A stretch of DNA of 64,000 nucleotides from Ilumatobacter fluminis (lineage in GTDB: Bacteria; Actinomycetota; Acidimicrobiia; Acidimicrobiales; Ilumatobacteraceae), in contig NZ_SOAU01000001.1 of assembly GCF_004364865.1 (NCBI RefSeq), positions 3,070,001-3,134,000 on the forward strand, in the 5' to 3' direction. The notes under the pieces were generated by a model. The model was not told where the DNA came from and did no database searches. It worked only from the letters and a program-made list of their open reading frames with translations. Positions 41,645 to 51,147 of the stretch are shown here, piece by piece (the stretch's first letter is position 1; every line of letters begins with the position of its first letter). A program made the translations under genes and the position numbers.

Positions 41645-44455
41645 GTGCTGATCTTCGTCCTCACCCTCCACGCAGTCGTCGGCATCGCGCTGATCGTCGC
41701 CGGTGACCGTCTGGGCCGGTGGGCGTTCGCGATCGCCGGTGTCGTCCCGGCGATCACGCTCGCGGTGCTCGGAACCGAGTTCGCCGCAGCGATCGACGGT
41801 GAGCCGGTCACCGAGGAATACGGCTGGATCCCCCAGCTCGGTCTGAACATCGTCCTGCGCATGGACGCCATGAGCGTCGTCATGGTGTCGCTGGTGTCGG
41901 GCATCGGGCTCCTCGTCTGCACCTACGCGGTCGGCTACTTCAGCCATCCGAAACCAGGGACCGCCCGGCTCGCCGGCCTGCTGACCCTGTTCGCCGGGGC
42001 GATGCTCGGCGTCGTCCTGTCCGATCATCTGATGGCGTTGTTCGTCTTCTGGGAGCTGACGTCGATCACGTCGTACCTGCTCATCGGCAACGACGACGAG
42101 AACCCGAAGGCCCGCGACTCGGCGCTGATGGCCGTCATCATCACCGGCGCAGGCGGGCTCGCCCTGCTCGCCGGCATCATCCTGCTCGGCCAGTCGACCG
42201 GCACGTATCTGATCAGCGAGCTCGTCGACATCTCCGTCGGCGACAGCGGCGTCATCACCGCCGCCGTCATCTTGATCCTGCTCGGAGCGATGACGAAGTC
42301 GGCGCAGATTCCGTTCGCCGGCTGGTTGCCCGGTGCCATGGTCGCGCCCACACCGATCAGCACGTACCTCCACGCCGCCACCATGGTGAAGGCCGGCGTC
42401 TACCTCGTGGCCCGGTTGTCGCCGGTGCTCGCCGAAACGGGCACCTGGCGCAACCTGATCCTCGTCGTGTCGTCGATCACGATGATCGTCGGTGGTTGGC
42501 GAGCGCTGCGTCAGCACGACCTCAAACTGCTCCTCGCGTACGGCACCGTCAGCCAGCTCGGATTCATGATGCTGCTGTTCGGCATGGGCGAGTACGAACT
42601 CGCACAGGCCGGCATCACCGTGCTGCTCGCACACGGCGCCTTCAAGGCGGCCCTCTTCATGGTCGTCGGCATCGTCGATCACCAGGCGGGCACCCGCGAC
42701 ATCCGGGCGCTCCACGGCTTCGGGCGCACCTGGTGGCCCGTGCTCGCCGTGGCGACGATCTCGGCGGCGTCGATGGCGGGCCTGCCGCCGCTCCTCGGAT
42801 TCATCGCCAAGGAGAAGGGGCTCGACGGCGCCCTCCACGGCGACTTCACCGGTGCGACCGCCTTGGTCGTCGTGTTCGTCGTCGGCTCGATCCTGACGTT
42901 CGCCTACTCGGCACGCTTCGTGCTCGGTGTGTTCGGCCGGTTCGGTGATGCCGAGCACGAACACGTCACCGAGACGGCGAAGGCGCCGGCGTGGACGTTC
43001 TCCGGCCCATCGATCCTGCTCGCCACGTTCACGGTCGCGGCAGGGCTCGCGCCGGTCATCATCGACGACCTCGTCGGTGCCGCGACGACCACGCTCGACG
43101 AGGCGGCCAAGCCGAAGCACCTCGCGCTCTGGCACGGGATCAACACCGCACTGATGCTCTCGGCACTGATCATCGGCGTCGGCGTCGTCCTGACGGTCGC
43201 CCGCCGACCGGTGGCGATCGCCCAGCGCCGTTTCCACCGGGCCATCACCTGGTTCCCGACCGCCGACCGGAGCTTCTGGTTCCTGCTCAACGGTCTGATC
43301 CGGTTCGCCAAGCGGACGACGCGGGTCGTGCAGAACGGCTCGCTGCCGACGTACCTGATGGTCATCCTGACCGTGTCGATGCTCGCCATCGTGATCCCGG
43401 CCGCCGCCGCACTCGACGAGTGGCCCGACCTGATCGACACCCCGATCCACGTGCCGCTCGCCGGCATCGTCCTGGCCGCCGCCATCGGCGCCACGATCGT
43501 CCATCGCCGCATCGCCGCTGCGCTCATGCTCGGCGCCGTCGGCTTCGGCATGTCGGGCTTCTACGTCGCCCAGGGCGCCCCCGACCTCGCCCTCACCCAG
43601 TTCGCCATCGAGGTGCTCACCACGGTCATGTTCGTCCTGGTGCTCCGGTTCCTCCCGGCCCGCTTCGACGATCGGCACCTGGCGATCGCCCTGCCGATCC
43701 GTATCGCCGTCGCAGCCCTCGTCGGCGTGACTGCGTTCATCGCGGCACTCGTCACGGCCGCCGCACGGAGCGACGTCGCCGAACCCGACATCGCCGACGA
43801 CATGGTGCGTCAGTCGGTGTCGTCCGGCGACGGCTCGAACGTCGTCAACGTCATCCTCGTCGACTTCCGCGGCGCGGACACGTTGGGCGAGATCACCGTG
43901 CTCGTGATCGCCGCGCTCGGCGTCGTCGCGCTCGCTCGCGTGGCCCGACGCGGCCCGGTCGAGCCGGCGCCGACCCTGCTCGAGGTGCCGGCGTTCGCCC
44001 GGCTGCCGGTGGTCGACGTGTCGGCGCGGATCCTGTTCTCCAGCATCATGGTGCTGTCGATCTACTTCCTGTTCGCCGGCCACAACCAGCCGGGCGGCGG
44101 CTTCGTCGGCGGTCTCACGGCCGGTGTCGCGATCAGCCTCCGCTACGTCAACGGTGGCGTGTCGTCGGTGAGACGTTCGGTCCGACCGAAGCCGTGGTTC
44201 GTGCTCGGCACCGGCCTGTTCGTCTCGGTGACGACCGCACTCGTGCCACTCGCACTGGGCGAGTCGTTCCTCGAGCACGCCAAGTGGCAGGGCGAACTCC
44301 CGCTGCTCGGCAAGATCAAGGTCACCTCGGCCCTGCCGTTCGACATCGGGGTGTACCTCGTCGTCGTCGGCCTCGTGCTGATGGCCTACGAGGCCTTCGG
44401 TGAAGACGCCGTACCGATGCAGGACCCCGAGCAGATGGAGGCGTCGGCGCCATGA
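41645..44455 (+). CDS. mrpA: Na+/H+ antiporter subunit A, with MrpB-like C-terminus
   Basis: 936 residues from GTG 41645. N-terminal NuoL/MrpA core with the Glu in FVFWELTSITSYLLI and Lys in ATMVKAGVYLVARLSP that form the proton pathway; about 20 transmembrane segments overall. The C-terminus (FSSIMVLSIYFLFAGHNQPGGGFVGGLTAGV) is the MnhB/MrpB domain, so subunits A and B are one chain, as is usual for actinobacteria. Part of the multi-subunit cation/proton antiporter for alkali and Na+ tolerance. The mrpC start overlaps its stop by 4 bases. Confidence 0.93.
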   Translation: MLIFVLTLHAVVGIALIVAGDRLGRWAFAIAGVVPAITLAVLGTEFAAAIDGEPVTEEYGWIPQLGLNIVLRMDAMSVVMVSLVSGIGLLVCTYAVGYFSHPKPGTARLAGLLTLFAGAMLGVVLSDHLMALFVFWELTSITSYLLIGNDDENPKARDSALMAVIITGAGGLALLAGIILLGQSTGTYLISELVDISVGDSGVITAAVILILLGAMTKSAQIPFAGWLPGAMVAPTPISTYLHAATMVKAGVYLVARLSPVLAETGTWRNLILVVSSITMIVGGWRALRQHDLKLLLAYGTVSQLGFMMLLFGMGEYELAQAGITVLLAHGAFKAALFMVVGIVDHQAGTRDIRALHGFGRTWWPVLAVATISAASMAGLPPLLGFIAKEKGLDGALHGDFTGATALVVVFVVGSILTFAYSARFVLGVFGRFGDAEHEHVTETAKAPAWTFSGPSILLATFTVAAGLAPVIIDDLVGAATTTLDEAAKPKHLALWHGINTALMLSALIIGVGVVLTVARRPVAIAQRRFHRAITWFPTADRSFWFLLNGLIRFAKRTTRVVQNGSLPTYLMVILTVSMLAIVIPAAAALDEWPDLIDTPIHVPLAGIVLAAAIGATIVHRRIAAALMLGAVGFGMSGFYVAQGAPDLALTQFAIEVLTTVMFVLVLRFLPARFDDRHLAIALPIRIAVAALVGVTAFIAALVTAAARSDVAEPDIADDMVRQSVSSGDGSNVVNVILVDFRGADTLGEITVLVIAALGVVALARVARRGPVEPAPTLLEVPAFARLPVVDVSARILFSSIMVLSIYFLFAGHNQPGGGFVGGLTAGVAISLRYVNGGVSSVRRSVRPKPWFVLGTGLFVSVTTALVPLALGESFLEHAKWQGELPLLGKIKVTSALPFDIGVYLVVVGLVLMAYEAFGEDAVPMQDPEQMEASAP

Positions 44456-44868
44456 CCGTCCTCGTCGCCTTCGTCGCCGCCGTCCTGTTCGCCTGCGGCT
44501 CGTTCCTGCTGATGCAGCGCCGCCTGTCGCGCATCATCATCGGCATCGGGCTGCTCGGTCACGGCGCCAACCTGCTGCTCCTCGTGTCGGGCGGCGGTGT
44601 CGGCCCGGCGCCGATCGTTCCCGAAGGCGCCAACCCCGACGACTACACCGATCCCCTCCCCCAGGCACTGGCGCTCACGGCCATCGTCATCACGTTCGGT
44701 ATCACGATCTTCCTGCTGTCGCTCGGCTTCCGCAGCTGGCAGCTCACGCGAGACGACCGCGTCGAGGACGACATCGAGGACCGGATCGTCGCCCGCCTCG
44801 ACGCCGACCAGCGCGAGTCCGACGCCGACGAGGACGACGAAGACCTCGACGAGGAGCACACCGTATGA
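44452..44868 (+). CDS. mrpC: Antiporter subunit C (NuoK-like)
   Basis: 138 residues. Three transmembrane helices with SRIIIGIGLLGHGANLLLL, the NuoK-like glutamate-region counterpart, and a PLPQALALTAIVI loop typical of MrpC. The last ~40 residues form an unusual acidic tail (DEDDEDLDEEHTV) that is cytoplasmic and absent from many homologues. Overlaps both neighbours by ATGA. Confidence 0.93.
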   Translation: MTVLVAFVAAVLFACGSFLLMQRRLSRIIIGIGLLGHGANLLLLVSGGGVGPAPIVPEGANPDDYTDPLPQALALTAIVITFGITIFLLSLGFRSWQLTRDDRVEDDIEDRIVARLDADQRESDADEDDEDLDEEHTV

Positions 44869-46436
44869 GCACCCTCGTCCCCCTCACGATCGCGATCCCG
44901 CTGCTCGCTGCGGCGATCACGATCGTCGTCGGTCGCTGGCGCTGGCTCCAGCGCATCATCGCCGTCGCCGCGCTCACCGCCGTGTTCGGCATCAGCATCG
45001 CGCTCCTGATCGGCGCCGACGACCAGGGCTACGTGATCCACCGCGACGGCGGCTGGCCCGCTCCGTTCGGCATCACGCTCGTCGTCGACCGTCTCGCCGG
45101 ACTGATGATCGCCGTGTCGTCGCTCGTGCTGCTGGCCGTCCACATCTACGCGATCGGCCAAGCCGGTGAGGAACGTCGACGCATCGCGTTCCATCCCGTG
45201 TATCTCGTGCTCGCCGCCGGTGTGATGGGCAGCTTCGTCACCGCCGACCTGTTCAACCTGTTCGTGGCGTTCGAGATGATGCTCGCCGCCAGCTATGTGC
45301 TCCTCACGTTCGGCGGCCGGCCCGACCAGGTCCGGTCGGGCATGAGCTACGTCGTGATCAGCCTGGTGGCGTCGGCGCTCTTCATCACCACGCTCGCCTG
45401 GGTGTACACCGCGACGGGCACCGTCAACATGGCCGACCTGTCGATCCGCATCGCCGAACTCGACCCGGCGGTCCGGGCGATGCTGGCGCTCGCGATGCTC
45501 GCCGTGTTCGGCATCAAGGCCGGCCTGTTCCCGCTGTTCTTCTGGCTCCCCGACAGCTACCCCACAGCGCCGGGACCGGTCGTGGCGGTGTTCGCCGGCC
45601 TGCTCACCAAGGTCGGCGTGTACGCCATCATCCGCACCCAGACGCTGCTCTTCGACCGCCCCGACTACATGGGCACCGTCCTCTTGGTCGTCGCCGTGCT
45701 GACGATGGTGATCGGCGTGTTCGGCGCGATCGCCCAGGACGACATGAAGCGCATCCTGGCGTTCCACATCATCAGCCAGATCGGCTACATGATCTTCGGC
45801 CTCGGGCTGTTCACCGTCGCCGGTGTCGCCGGCGCCGTCTTCTACATCGTCCACCACATCATCGTGAAGACGGCACTGTTCCTGGTCGCCGGGCTGGTCG
45901 CCCGCCGCGCCGGCTCGTCCCGACTGTCCGAGGTCGGCGGACTGATCCGGACCGCGCCCGTGATCGCCGCCCTGTTCGCCGTCCCGGCCCTGAGTCTGGC
46001 CGGCCTGCCGCCCTTCTCGGGCTTCCTCGCCAAGTTCGCGCTGGCCGATGCCGGCCTCGCCGTCGACGAGTGGCTCGTCGTCGGTGCGAGCCTGTTCGTC
46101 GGCATGCTCACCCTGTTCTCGATGACCAAGATCTGGTCGAACGTCTTCTGGAGCGCCCCGGACGAGGAGCCCGTCGGCCTGGCGCCCGAGTCGGAGCGGA
46201 ACCCGAACCTCCTCGGCGCCCCGGTCGGCATGATCGCCCCGACGGCCGTCCTCGCCCTGTCGTCGATCGGTGTCAGCATCTTCGCCGGCGCCCTCTACGA
46301 CGTGTCCGAACGTGCCAGCATCGAACTCCTCGAGCCGACCGGCTACGTCTCGGCGGTGCTCGGCACCGACGAGGTCGACGACGAGGTCAAGTTTCAGGTC
46401 GACCTCGAGCCCGAGCAGGCGGAGGACGCACCGTGA
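44865..46436 (+). CDS. mrpD: Antiporter subunit D (NuoN/NuoM-like)
   Basis: 523 residues, about 14 transmembrane helices. LFNLFVAFEMMLAASYVLL contains the conserved Glu and FGIKAGLFPLFFWLPDSYPTAP the conserved Lys and Pro of proton-translocating antiporter-like subunits. SIGLAGLPPFSGF-type motif appears as LSLAGLPPFSGFLAKF. Member of the mrp operon, start overlapping mrpC by 4 bases. Confidence 0.93.
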   Translation: MSTLVPLTIAIPLLAAAITIVVGRWRWLQRIIAVAALTAVFGISIALLIGADDQGYVIHRDGGWPAPFGITLVVDRLAGLMIAVSSLVLLAVHIYAIGQAGEERRRIAFHPVYLVLAAGVMGSFVTADLFNLFVAFEMMLAASYVLLTFGGRPDQVRSGMSYVVISLVASALFITTLAWVYTATGTVNMADLSIRIAELDPAVRAMLALAMLAVFGIKAGLFPLFFWLPDSYPTAPGPVVAVFAGLLTKVGVYAIIRTQTLLFDRPDYMGTVLLVVAVLTMVIGVFGAIAQDDMKRILAFHIISQIGYMIFGLGLFTVAGVAGAVFYIVHHIIVKTALFLVAGLVARRAGSSRLSEVGGLIRTAPVIAALFAVPALSLAGLPPFSGFLAKFALADAGLAVDEWLVVGASLFVGMLTLFSMTKIWSNVFWSAPDEEPVGLAPESERNPNLLGAPVGMIAPTAVLALSSIGVSIFAGALYDVSERASIELLEPTGYVSAVLGTDEVDDEVKFQVDLEPEQAEDAP

Positions 46437-47014
46437 ACCGCTTTTCGGGGATGCGCGCCTCGGCGGCGATCCTGTGGCTGACGGTGCTCTGGATCCTGCT
46501 GTGGGGCGACCTGTCGTTCGCCAACGTCGCCAGCGGCATCGTGGTGGCGCTGTTCGTGCTGACATTCGCCCGACTGCCCCGGCTGCTCCGACGAGGAGAC
46601 CTGCAGACACCCCGGGTGCGCCCGCTCGCGCTGCTGTACTTCATGGGCTTCGTGCTCGTCGAGCTGGTCAAGTCGAACCTCATCCTCGCCTGGGAGATCA
46701 TCACCCCCGGCAGCCGCATCAGCAACGGCGTCGTCGCGGTGCCGCTCCGCACCACGCAGCCGATCACGATGATGGTGGTCGCGAACGTGATCACGCTGAC
46801 CCCGGGCACGATGACGATCGAGGCGAAGGGCGACCCCGCCGTGCTGTACGTCAACGTTCTCTTCCTGCACGACGTCGAAGCCGTCCGGCGCGACCTCCTC
46901 CACCTCGAGGAACTCGCGGTCAAGGCGTTCGGATCGCGGGAGGCCCGACAACAGTTCGCCGACAGTGTCGAGCGAGCCCAGCTCTCGACCGCCGACGAGG
47001 GAGGTCCGCGATGA
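46433..47014 (+). CDS. mrpE: Antiporter subunit E
   Basis: 193 residues from GTG 46433, overlapping the mrpD stop by 4 bases (GTGA). Two or three N-terminal helices, then a cytoplasmic domain with VVAVPLRTTQPITMMVVANVITLTPGTMTIE, the core MrpE motif, and a polar C-terminus. Required for assembly or stability of the Mrp complex in characterised systems. Confidence 0.92.
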   Translation: MNRFSGMRASAAILWLTVLWILLWGDLSFANVASGIVVALFVLTFARLPRLLRRGDLQTPRVRPLALLYFMGFVLVELVKSNLILAWEIITPGSRISNGVVAVPLRTTQPITMMVVANVITLTPGTMTIEAKGDPAVLYVNVLFLHDVEAVRRDLLHLEELAVKAFGSREARQQFADSVERAQLSTADEGGPR

Positions 47015-47265
47015 CCACCGCCGCCCTGATCATCCTGTCGCTCGCAGCGTTCTGCTTCCTCTATCGCCTGTTCCGGGGCCCGACCGTCCCCGACCGCATG
47101 ATCGCCCTCGACGCCCTCCTGATCACGATCATGAGCGGCATCCTCGTCGGCACCGCCCACATCGGCTCGCCGATCGGTCTCGACACCTTGCTGGTCGTCG
47201 CCCTGCTCAGCTTCGTCGCCACGGGCGCGATCGCCCGCTTCGTCGAACAGCGAGGTGATCGCTGA
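47011..47265 (+). CDS. mrpF: Antiporter subunit F
   Basis: 84 residues, three transmembrane helices. FRGPTVPDRMIALDALL is the MrpF signature with the conserved Asp residues. Start overlaps the mrpE stop by 4 bases. Confidence 0.92.
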   Translation: MTTAALIILSLAAFCFLYRLFRGPTVPDRMIALDALLITIMSGILVGTAHIGSPIGLDTLLVVALLSFVATGAIARFVEQRGDR

Positions 47266-47624
47266 TGGATCAGGTCTGGGACGTCGTCGGCGGCGTCAGC
47301 ATGATCATCGGAGCACTCCTCGTGCTGCTCGCCGGCATCGGCGCCGTCCGCTTCGACGACACGTACGCCCGCATGCACGCCGCCGCCAAGGCGCCGGCGC
47401 TCGGTATCTTGCTGATGGCCGTCGGGGTCGCGATGACGCTGCGCACCACGCCGGCGGTCATCGAGGCCCTGCTCATCGTCGCGCTCCAGCTGATCGCCGG
47501 TACTGTCGGCACCCACATCATGGGACGATCGGTGTACTACGTGATCCGACCGCCGCTCGACGCCACCGACGAGCTCGGCCGCGATCTCGAAGCCGAACGA
47601 GCCGCCGAGGCCGACAGCGACTGA
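47265..47624 (+). CDS. mrpG: Antiporter subunit G
   Basis: 119 residues, three transmembrane helices; GIGAVRFDDTYARMHAAAKAPALG is the MrpG signature. The last ~30 residues are acidic. Shares one base with the mrpF stop. Last gene of the mrp operon; all junctions overlap by 1-4 bases, implying one polycistronic mRNA with coupled translation. Confidence 0.92.
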   Translation: MDQVWDVVGGVSMIIGALLVLLAGIGAVRFDDTYARMHAAAKAPALGILLMAVGVAMTLRTTPAVIEALLIVALQLIAGTVGTHIMGRSVYYVIRPPLDATDELGRDLEAERAAEADSD

Positions 47625-47655
47625 CCCTGTTCCCTCAACGGCCTACGATGCCGCG

Positions 47656-48237
47656 ATGGAACATTTCGACGACGTCGACGCCTATCTCGCGGCGAGCGAG
47701 CAGTGGCCCGACGAGGTGGCCGCCCTGCGTGCCGTGCTGCTCGAGTGCGGTCTCGACGAGACGATCAAGTGGGGCAAGCCCTGTTACTCGCACGAGGGCA
47801 GCCACATCGTGCTCATGCAGGAGATGAAGCACTTCCTGGCCCTGATGTTCTTCAAGGGCGCCCTCCTCGACGATGTCGAGGGCGTCCTCCACGACCAGGG
47901 GCCGAACACCCGCTCGGCACGGCGCATGCAGTTCACGTCGGTCGCCGACGTGGAGCGGCTCGCCGAGATCGTCCCGGCCTACGTCGAGCAGGCGATCGAC
48001 GTCGAGGCCCGCGGTCTCGAGGTCGGGCCGGCACCCGAGCCCGAGATGGTCGACGAACTCCGAGAGCGTCTCGACGCCGACCCCGACCTCGCCGCCGCGT
48101 TCGACGAACTGACCCCCGGTCGCCGCCGCGAGTACCACCTCTATTTCTCGAGCGCGAAGCAGTCGAGCACGCGTGCATCCCGGGTCGACAAGTACGTGCC
48201 GAAGATCCTCGCGGGCAAGGGATTCCGAGATCGCTGA
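47656..48237 (+). CDS. YdeI/DUF1801-family protein
   Basis: 193 residues. N-terminal DUF1801-type half (LRAVLLECGLDETIKWGKPCYSHEG, FLALMFFKGALLDD) followed by the C-terminal bacteriocin-protection YdeI/OmpD-associated motif region ending RRREYHLYFSSAKQSSTRASRVDKYVPKILAGKG. Characteristic two-part arrangement of the family, cytoplasmic, function unsettled. Confidence 0.85.
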   Translation: MEHFDDVDAYLAASEQWPDEVAALRAVLLECGLDETIKWGKPCYSHEGSHIVLMQEMKHFLALMFFKGALLDDVEGVLHDQGPNTRSARRMQFTSVADVERLAEIVPAYVEQAIDVEARGLEVGPAPEPEMVDELRERLDADPDLAAAFDELTPGRRREYHLYFSSAKQSSTRASRVDKYVPKILAGKGFRDR

Positions 48238-48342
48238 CGAGCGACTCGTCGAACCGATCGGACGGTTCGGCCGTCGGGCAGGTAACGTGCCTCGCGTCGA
48301 GCGATCACGTCGGTCGTTCGGGCAGTAGAAAGCAGTAAGTAC

Positions 48343-48543
48343 ATGGCCACTGGCACCGTGAAGTTCTTCAATGATCAGAAGGGCTTCGGATTCATCAGCC
48401 GCGAAGGCGACCAGGACATCTTCGTCCACTTCTCGAACATCGAAGGATCGGGCCGCAAGACCCTCCTCGAAGGCCAGCAGGTCGAGTTCGAGGTCGGCGA
48501 GGGCCGCAAGGGCCCCGAAGCCGTCGGCGTCAAGGTCATCTGA
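48343..48543 (+). CDS. Cold-shock protein, CspA family
   Basis: 66 residues, a single cold-shock domain. RNA-binding motifs RNP1 KGFGFI and RNP2 DIFVHF are intact. A short GC-rich protein probably acting as an RNA chaperone. The 105-base gap upstream has no strong Shine-Dalgarno, so translation may rely on an untranslated leader; I did not find a cold-box that I could defend. Confidence 0.95.
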   Translation: MATGTVKFFNDQKGFGFISREGDQDIFVHFSNIEGSGRKTLLEGQQVEFEVGEGRKGPEAVGVKVI

Positions 48544-48558
48544 CGCCCGCCCGCCGGC

Positions 48559-49350
48559 TCACTGCCGAGCGGGTTTCCAGTATCCCCGTACCGTTCCTCG
48601 AGCGCGCTCGACCCCGAGCGTCTTGAAGAGGTGGTTGCGGATTCGCTGAACCGCCGATGCCTCCCCGGCCGCCCACACGTGGGCACCGTCGGGGAGGCCG
48701 GTCAGCGTCTCGACACGATCGGCCAGCGCCCCTCCGGGTTGCGCCCCGGCCGGCGTGTCGTACCAGGTGACGTCGTCGACGTCGCGCGGCCCGAGATCGA
48801 GCTGTGCCTCCGGCGTCACCGTCTCGACGTGCACGTCGAGTGCGAGGTGGTCGGGCGCCATCTCGATCAGTTGCCCGATGGCCGGCATGGCCGTCTCGTC
48901 GCCGAACACCAGGAGCCGATCGGCATCCTCGGGGAAGTCGTAGCCGGCGCCCGGTCCGGAGAACGCGGCGACACTCCCCTGCTCGGCCGTCTCGGCCCAC
49001 CCCGACACCGCACCGCCGTCGTGACGCACGATCTCGAGATCGAGCCGCCTGCGCTCGGCGTCGTGGCGGAGCGGTGTGAACGTGCGCAGCGCCGGTCGCC
49101 GACCGTCGGCCAGCAGGAACTCGTTCCCGTTCCACTCCGGCAGTTCGAGCTCGTCGCCCGGCCACGCCACGACGAACCGGACGCTCATCGCCGGCTGGTC
49201 GATCTCGATCCGGCGGAGCACGTCGCCCTCGAGCGACACCCGCAGCATCCGCGGCGACCGCTCGACCCGATCGACCACCGTCACCTCCTCGAACGCAGGC
49301 GGCGCCTTGCGAACAGCGAGCAGTCGAGCCTTCAGATCATCGTCGCCCAT
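48559..49350 (-). CDS. FAD-binding siderophore-interacting protein (ferric-siderophore reductase type)
   Basis: 263 residues from ATG 49350. N-terminal FAD-binding barrel with RTFTPLRHD (the R-x-x-T/Y-S/T flavin motif) and a C-terminal NAD-binding fold (LLVFGDETAMPAIGQL, VWAAGEASAVQRIR). The family reduces Fe(III)-siderophores in the cytoplasm using NADPH. No siderophore genes are nearby. Confidence 0.88.
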   Translation of the reverse strand: MGDDDLKARLLAVRKAPPAFEEVTVVDRVERSPRMLRVSLEGDVLRRIEIDQPAMSVRFVVAWPGDELELPEWNGNEFLLADGRRPALRTFTPLRHDAERRRLDLEIVRHDGGAVSGWAETAEQGSVAAFSGPGAGYDFPEDADRLLVFGDETAMPAIGQLIEMAPDHLALDVHVETVTPEAQLDLGPRDVDDVTWYDTPAGAQPGGALADRVETLTGLPDGAHVWAAGEASAVQRIRNHLFKTLGVERARGTVRGYWKPARQ

Positions 49351-49364
49351 CGACCCAGTGTGCT

Positions 49365-49461
49365 GTCGGATGAGGTCAGACCCCAACCGACCGACCGGAA
49401 CGTGACGGCATCAACGAACTCGTCGGTTGGGGTCTGACCTCATCCGACTGACCTCATCCGA
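49365..49461. repeat. Inverted pair of GTCGGATGAGGTC palindromes with extra half-site
   Basis: Copy 49365-49391 (gtcggatgaggtc/a/gaccccaaccgac) and reverse complement 49422-49448, followed by an extra half unit ctgacctcatccgac to 49461. The spacing between copies is 30 bases, like the pair at 30355-30439. Here it lies between two co-directional minus-strand genes. Confidence 0.85.
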
Positions 49462-49474
49462 CCGTTCGCGAGCG

Positions 49475-51091
49475 TCAGGCGAGGGAGACGAGTTCGAGCC
49501 ACTCGTCGTTGAAGTAGTCGACGTCGCCGTCGGGCATGAGCAGCACCTTGGTCGGGGCCAGCTCGGTCACGAACTCGGTGTCGTGGCTCACGAAGATGAT
49601 CGCTCCCGGCCAGCCCTTGAGGGCATCGGCGACGGCCTCGCGCGACGGCGGATCGAGGTTGTTCGTCGGCTCGTCGAGCAGCAACAGGTTGTTGCGACCG
49701 ACCATCAGCATCGCCAGCGCGAGCTTGGTCTTCTCACCACCCGACAGGGTGCCGGCGTCCTGGAAGACCTTCTCGCCCGACAACCCGAACATGCCGAGCA
49801 GTCCGCGCAGTTCGGTCTCGGTCAGGCTCACGCCGGGCGGGACCTCGTTGCGGATGTTGTCGAGCAGCGATCGGTGCACGTCGAGGTTGTCGTGCTCCTG
49901 GGCGTAGTAGCCCGGCTGCACCTGGTAGCCGAACTCGAAGTGGCCGAGATCGGCTTCGGTCTCGCCGGCCAGGATGCGGAGCAGGCTCGTCTTGCCGGCG
50001 CCGTTCAGGCCGAGCACGAGCAGGCGTTCACCACGGCCGAGGTCGAAGGCGACGTCCTCGAACACCGGCGGCCCGCCGTACCCCTTGCACAGCTCGCTCG
50101 CCTCGATGACCGTCTCACCACAGGGCGGCGGATCGGGGAACCGGACGGTGATCTGCTTGGTGTTCTTCGGTGCGTCGACCTTCTCGGCTTCGAGCCGGGC
50201 GATGCGCTTCTCGATCGAGTGTGCCTGGGCGGCCTTGGTGGCCTTGGCGCCGAACCGGTCGACGAACTTCTGCATGCGGGCGATCTCGCGCTCCTGCTCG
50301 GCCGCCTGTTTGGTGAGGCGACGTTCGTCCTCGGCACGGGCCGTCACGTACTGGCTGTACGTGCCCTTGTACTCGACGATGTGGCCGGTCGCCGTCTCGG
50401 TCGGACGGTCGAGGTGCAGCACACGGGTGATCGCCTCGTCGAGCAGGTCGAGGTCGTGGCTGATCACGAGCAGGGCGCCGCGGTACTGCCGCAGGAATCC
50501 CATCAGCCACGTCTTGGCGTCGACGTCGAGGTGGTTGGTCGGCTCGTCGAGACAGAGCACGTCGGATCCGGCGAACAGGATGCGGGCGAGCTCGACCCGG
50601 CGACGCTCGCCGCCCGACAGCACCCCGATCGGGAGCTCGATGCGATCCTGGCCGATCCCGAGACCGGCTGCGAGCGAGCGGGCCTCACTGTCGGCGGAGT
50701 AACCGCCCTCGAGCCGGAACCGCTCCTCGGCGCGGCTGTAGCGGGCGACGTTGGCGTCGGTCGGCGACTCTTCCATCGCGGCACGCAGCTTCTCGATCCG
50801 TTCGACCTCGGCGTCGATCCCGCGGCCCGACAGCACGTGCTGGACAGCGGTTCGGTGCTCCTGTGATCCGTCGATCTTCGGGTCTTGTGGCAGGTAGCCG
50901 AAGCCGCCCTTGCGCAGCACCTTGCCGCCCGACGGCTCGGCGGCACCACCGAGCACCTTGAACATCGAGGTCTTGCCGGCGCCGTTGCGACCGACGATGC
51001 CCACCTTGTCGCGCGGCATCACGGTGAACGAGGCCTGATCGACGACGAGTCGACCTCCGACCTCCACCGAGAGTGCTTGTGCTTGGAGCAT
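49475..51091 (-). CDS. ABC-F family ATP-binding protein
   Basis: 538 residues, two nucleotide-binding domains and no membrane helices. Walker A: GRNGAGKTS (N-terminal) and GLNGAGKTS (C-terminal). Signatures: LSGGERRRVELARIL and LSGGEKTKLALAML. Walker B: VLCLDEPTNHLD and LLLLDEPTNNLD. An interdomain Lys/Arg-rich linker (RLTKQAAEQEREIARMQ) is typical of ABC-F proteins that act on ribosomes. EttA/Uup subfamily or antibiotic-resistance type cannot be separated by eye. Confidence 0.9.
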   Translation of the reverse strand: MLQAQALSVEVGGRLVVDQASFTVMPRDKVGIVGRNGAGKTSMFKVLGGAAEPSGGKVLRKGGFGYLPQDPKIDGSQEHRTAVQHVLSGRGIDAEVERIEKLRAAMEESPTDANVARYSRAEERFRLEGGYSADSEARSLAAGLGIGQDRIELPIGVLSGGERRRVELARILFAGSDVLCLDEPTNHLDVDAKTWLMGFLRQYRGALLVISHDLDLLDEAITRVLHLDRPTETATGHIVEYKGTYSQYVTARAEDERRLTKQAAEQEREIARMQKFVDRFGAKATKAAQAHSIEKRIARLEAEKVDAPKNTKQITVRFPDPPPCGETVIEASELCKGYGGPPVFEDVAFDLGRGERLLVLGLNGAGKTSLLRILAGETEADLGHFEFGYQVQPGYYAQEHDNLDVHRSLLDNIRNEVPPGVSLTETELRGLLGMFGLSGEKVFQDAGTLSGGEKTKLALAMLMVGRNNLLLLDEPTNNLDPPSREAVADALKGWPGAIIFVSHDTEFVTELAPTKVLLMPDGDVDYFNDEWLELVSLA

Positions 51092-51147
51092 CAGGACAGG
51101 CTACGAGCGTGCGGGCCGAGCCGAACGGTGGGTTCGGCGGCCCGGTG

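Noticed and set aside
38984-44278. 1764-codon open frame on the minus strand
   Set aside because: It runs antisense through the TauE-like, fumarase and mrpA genes, is a by-product of GC-rich codon use, and its protein is Arg/His/Asp low-complexity.
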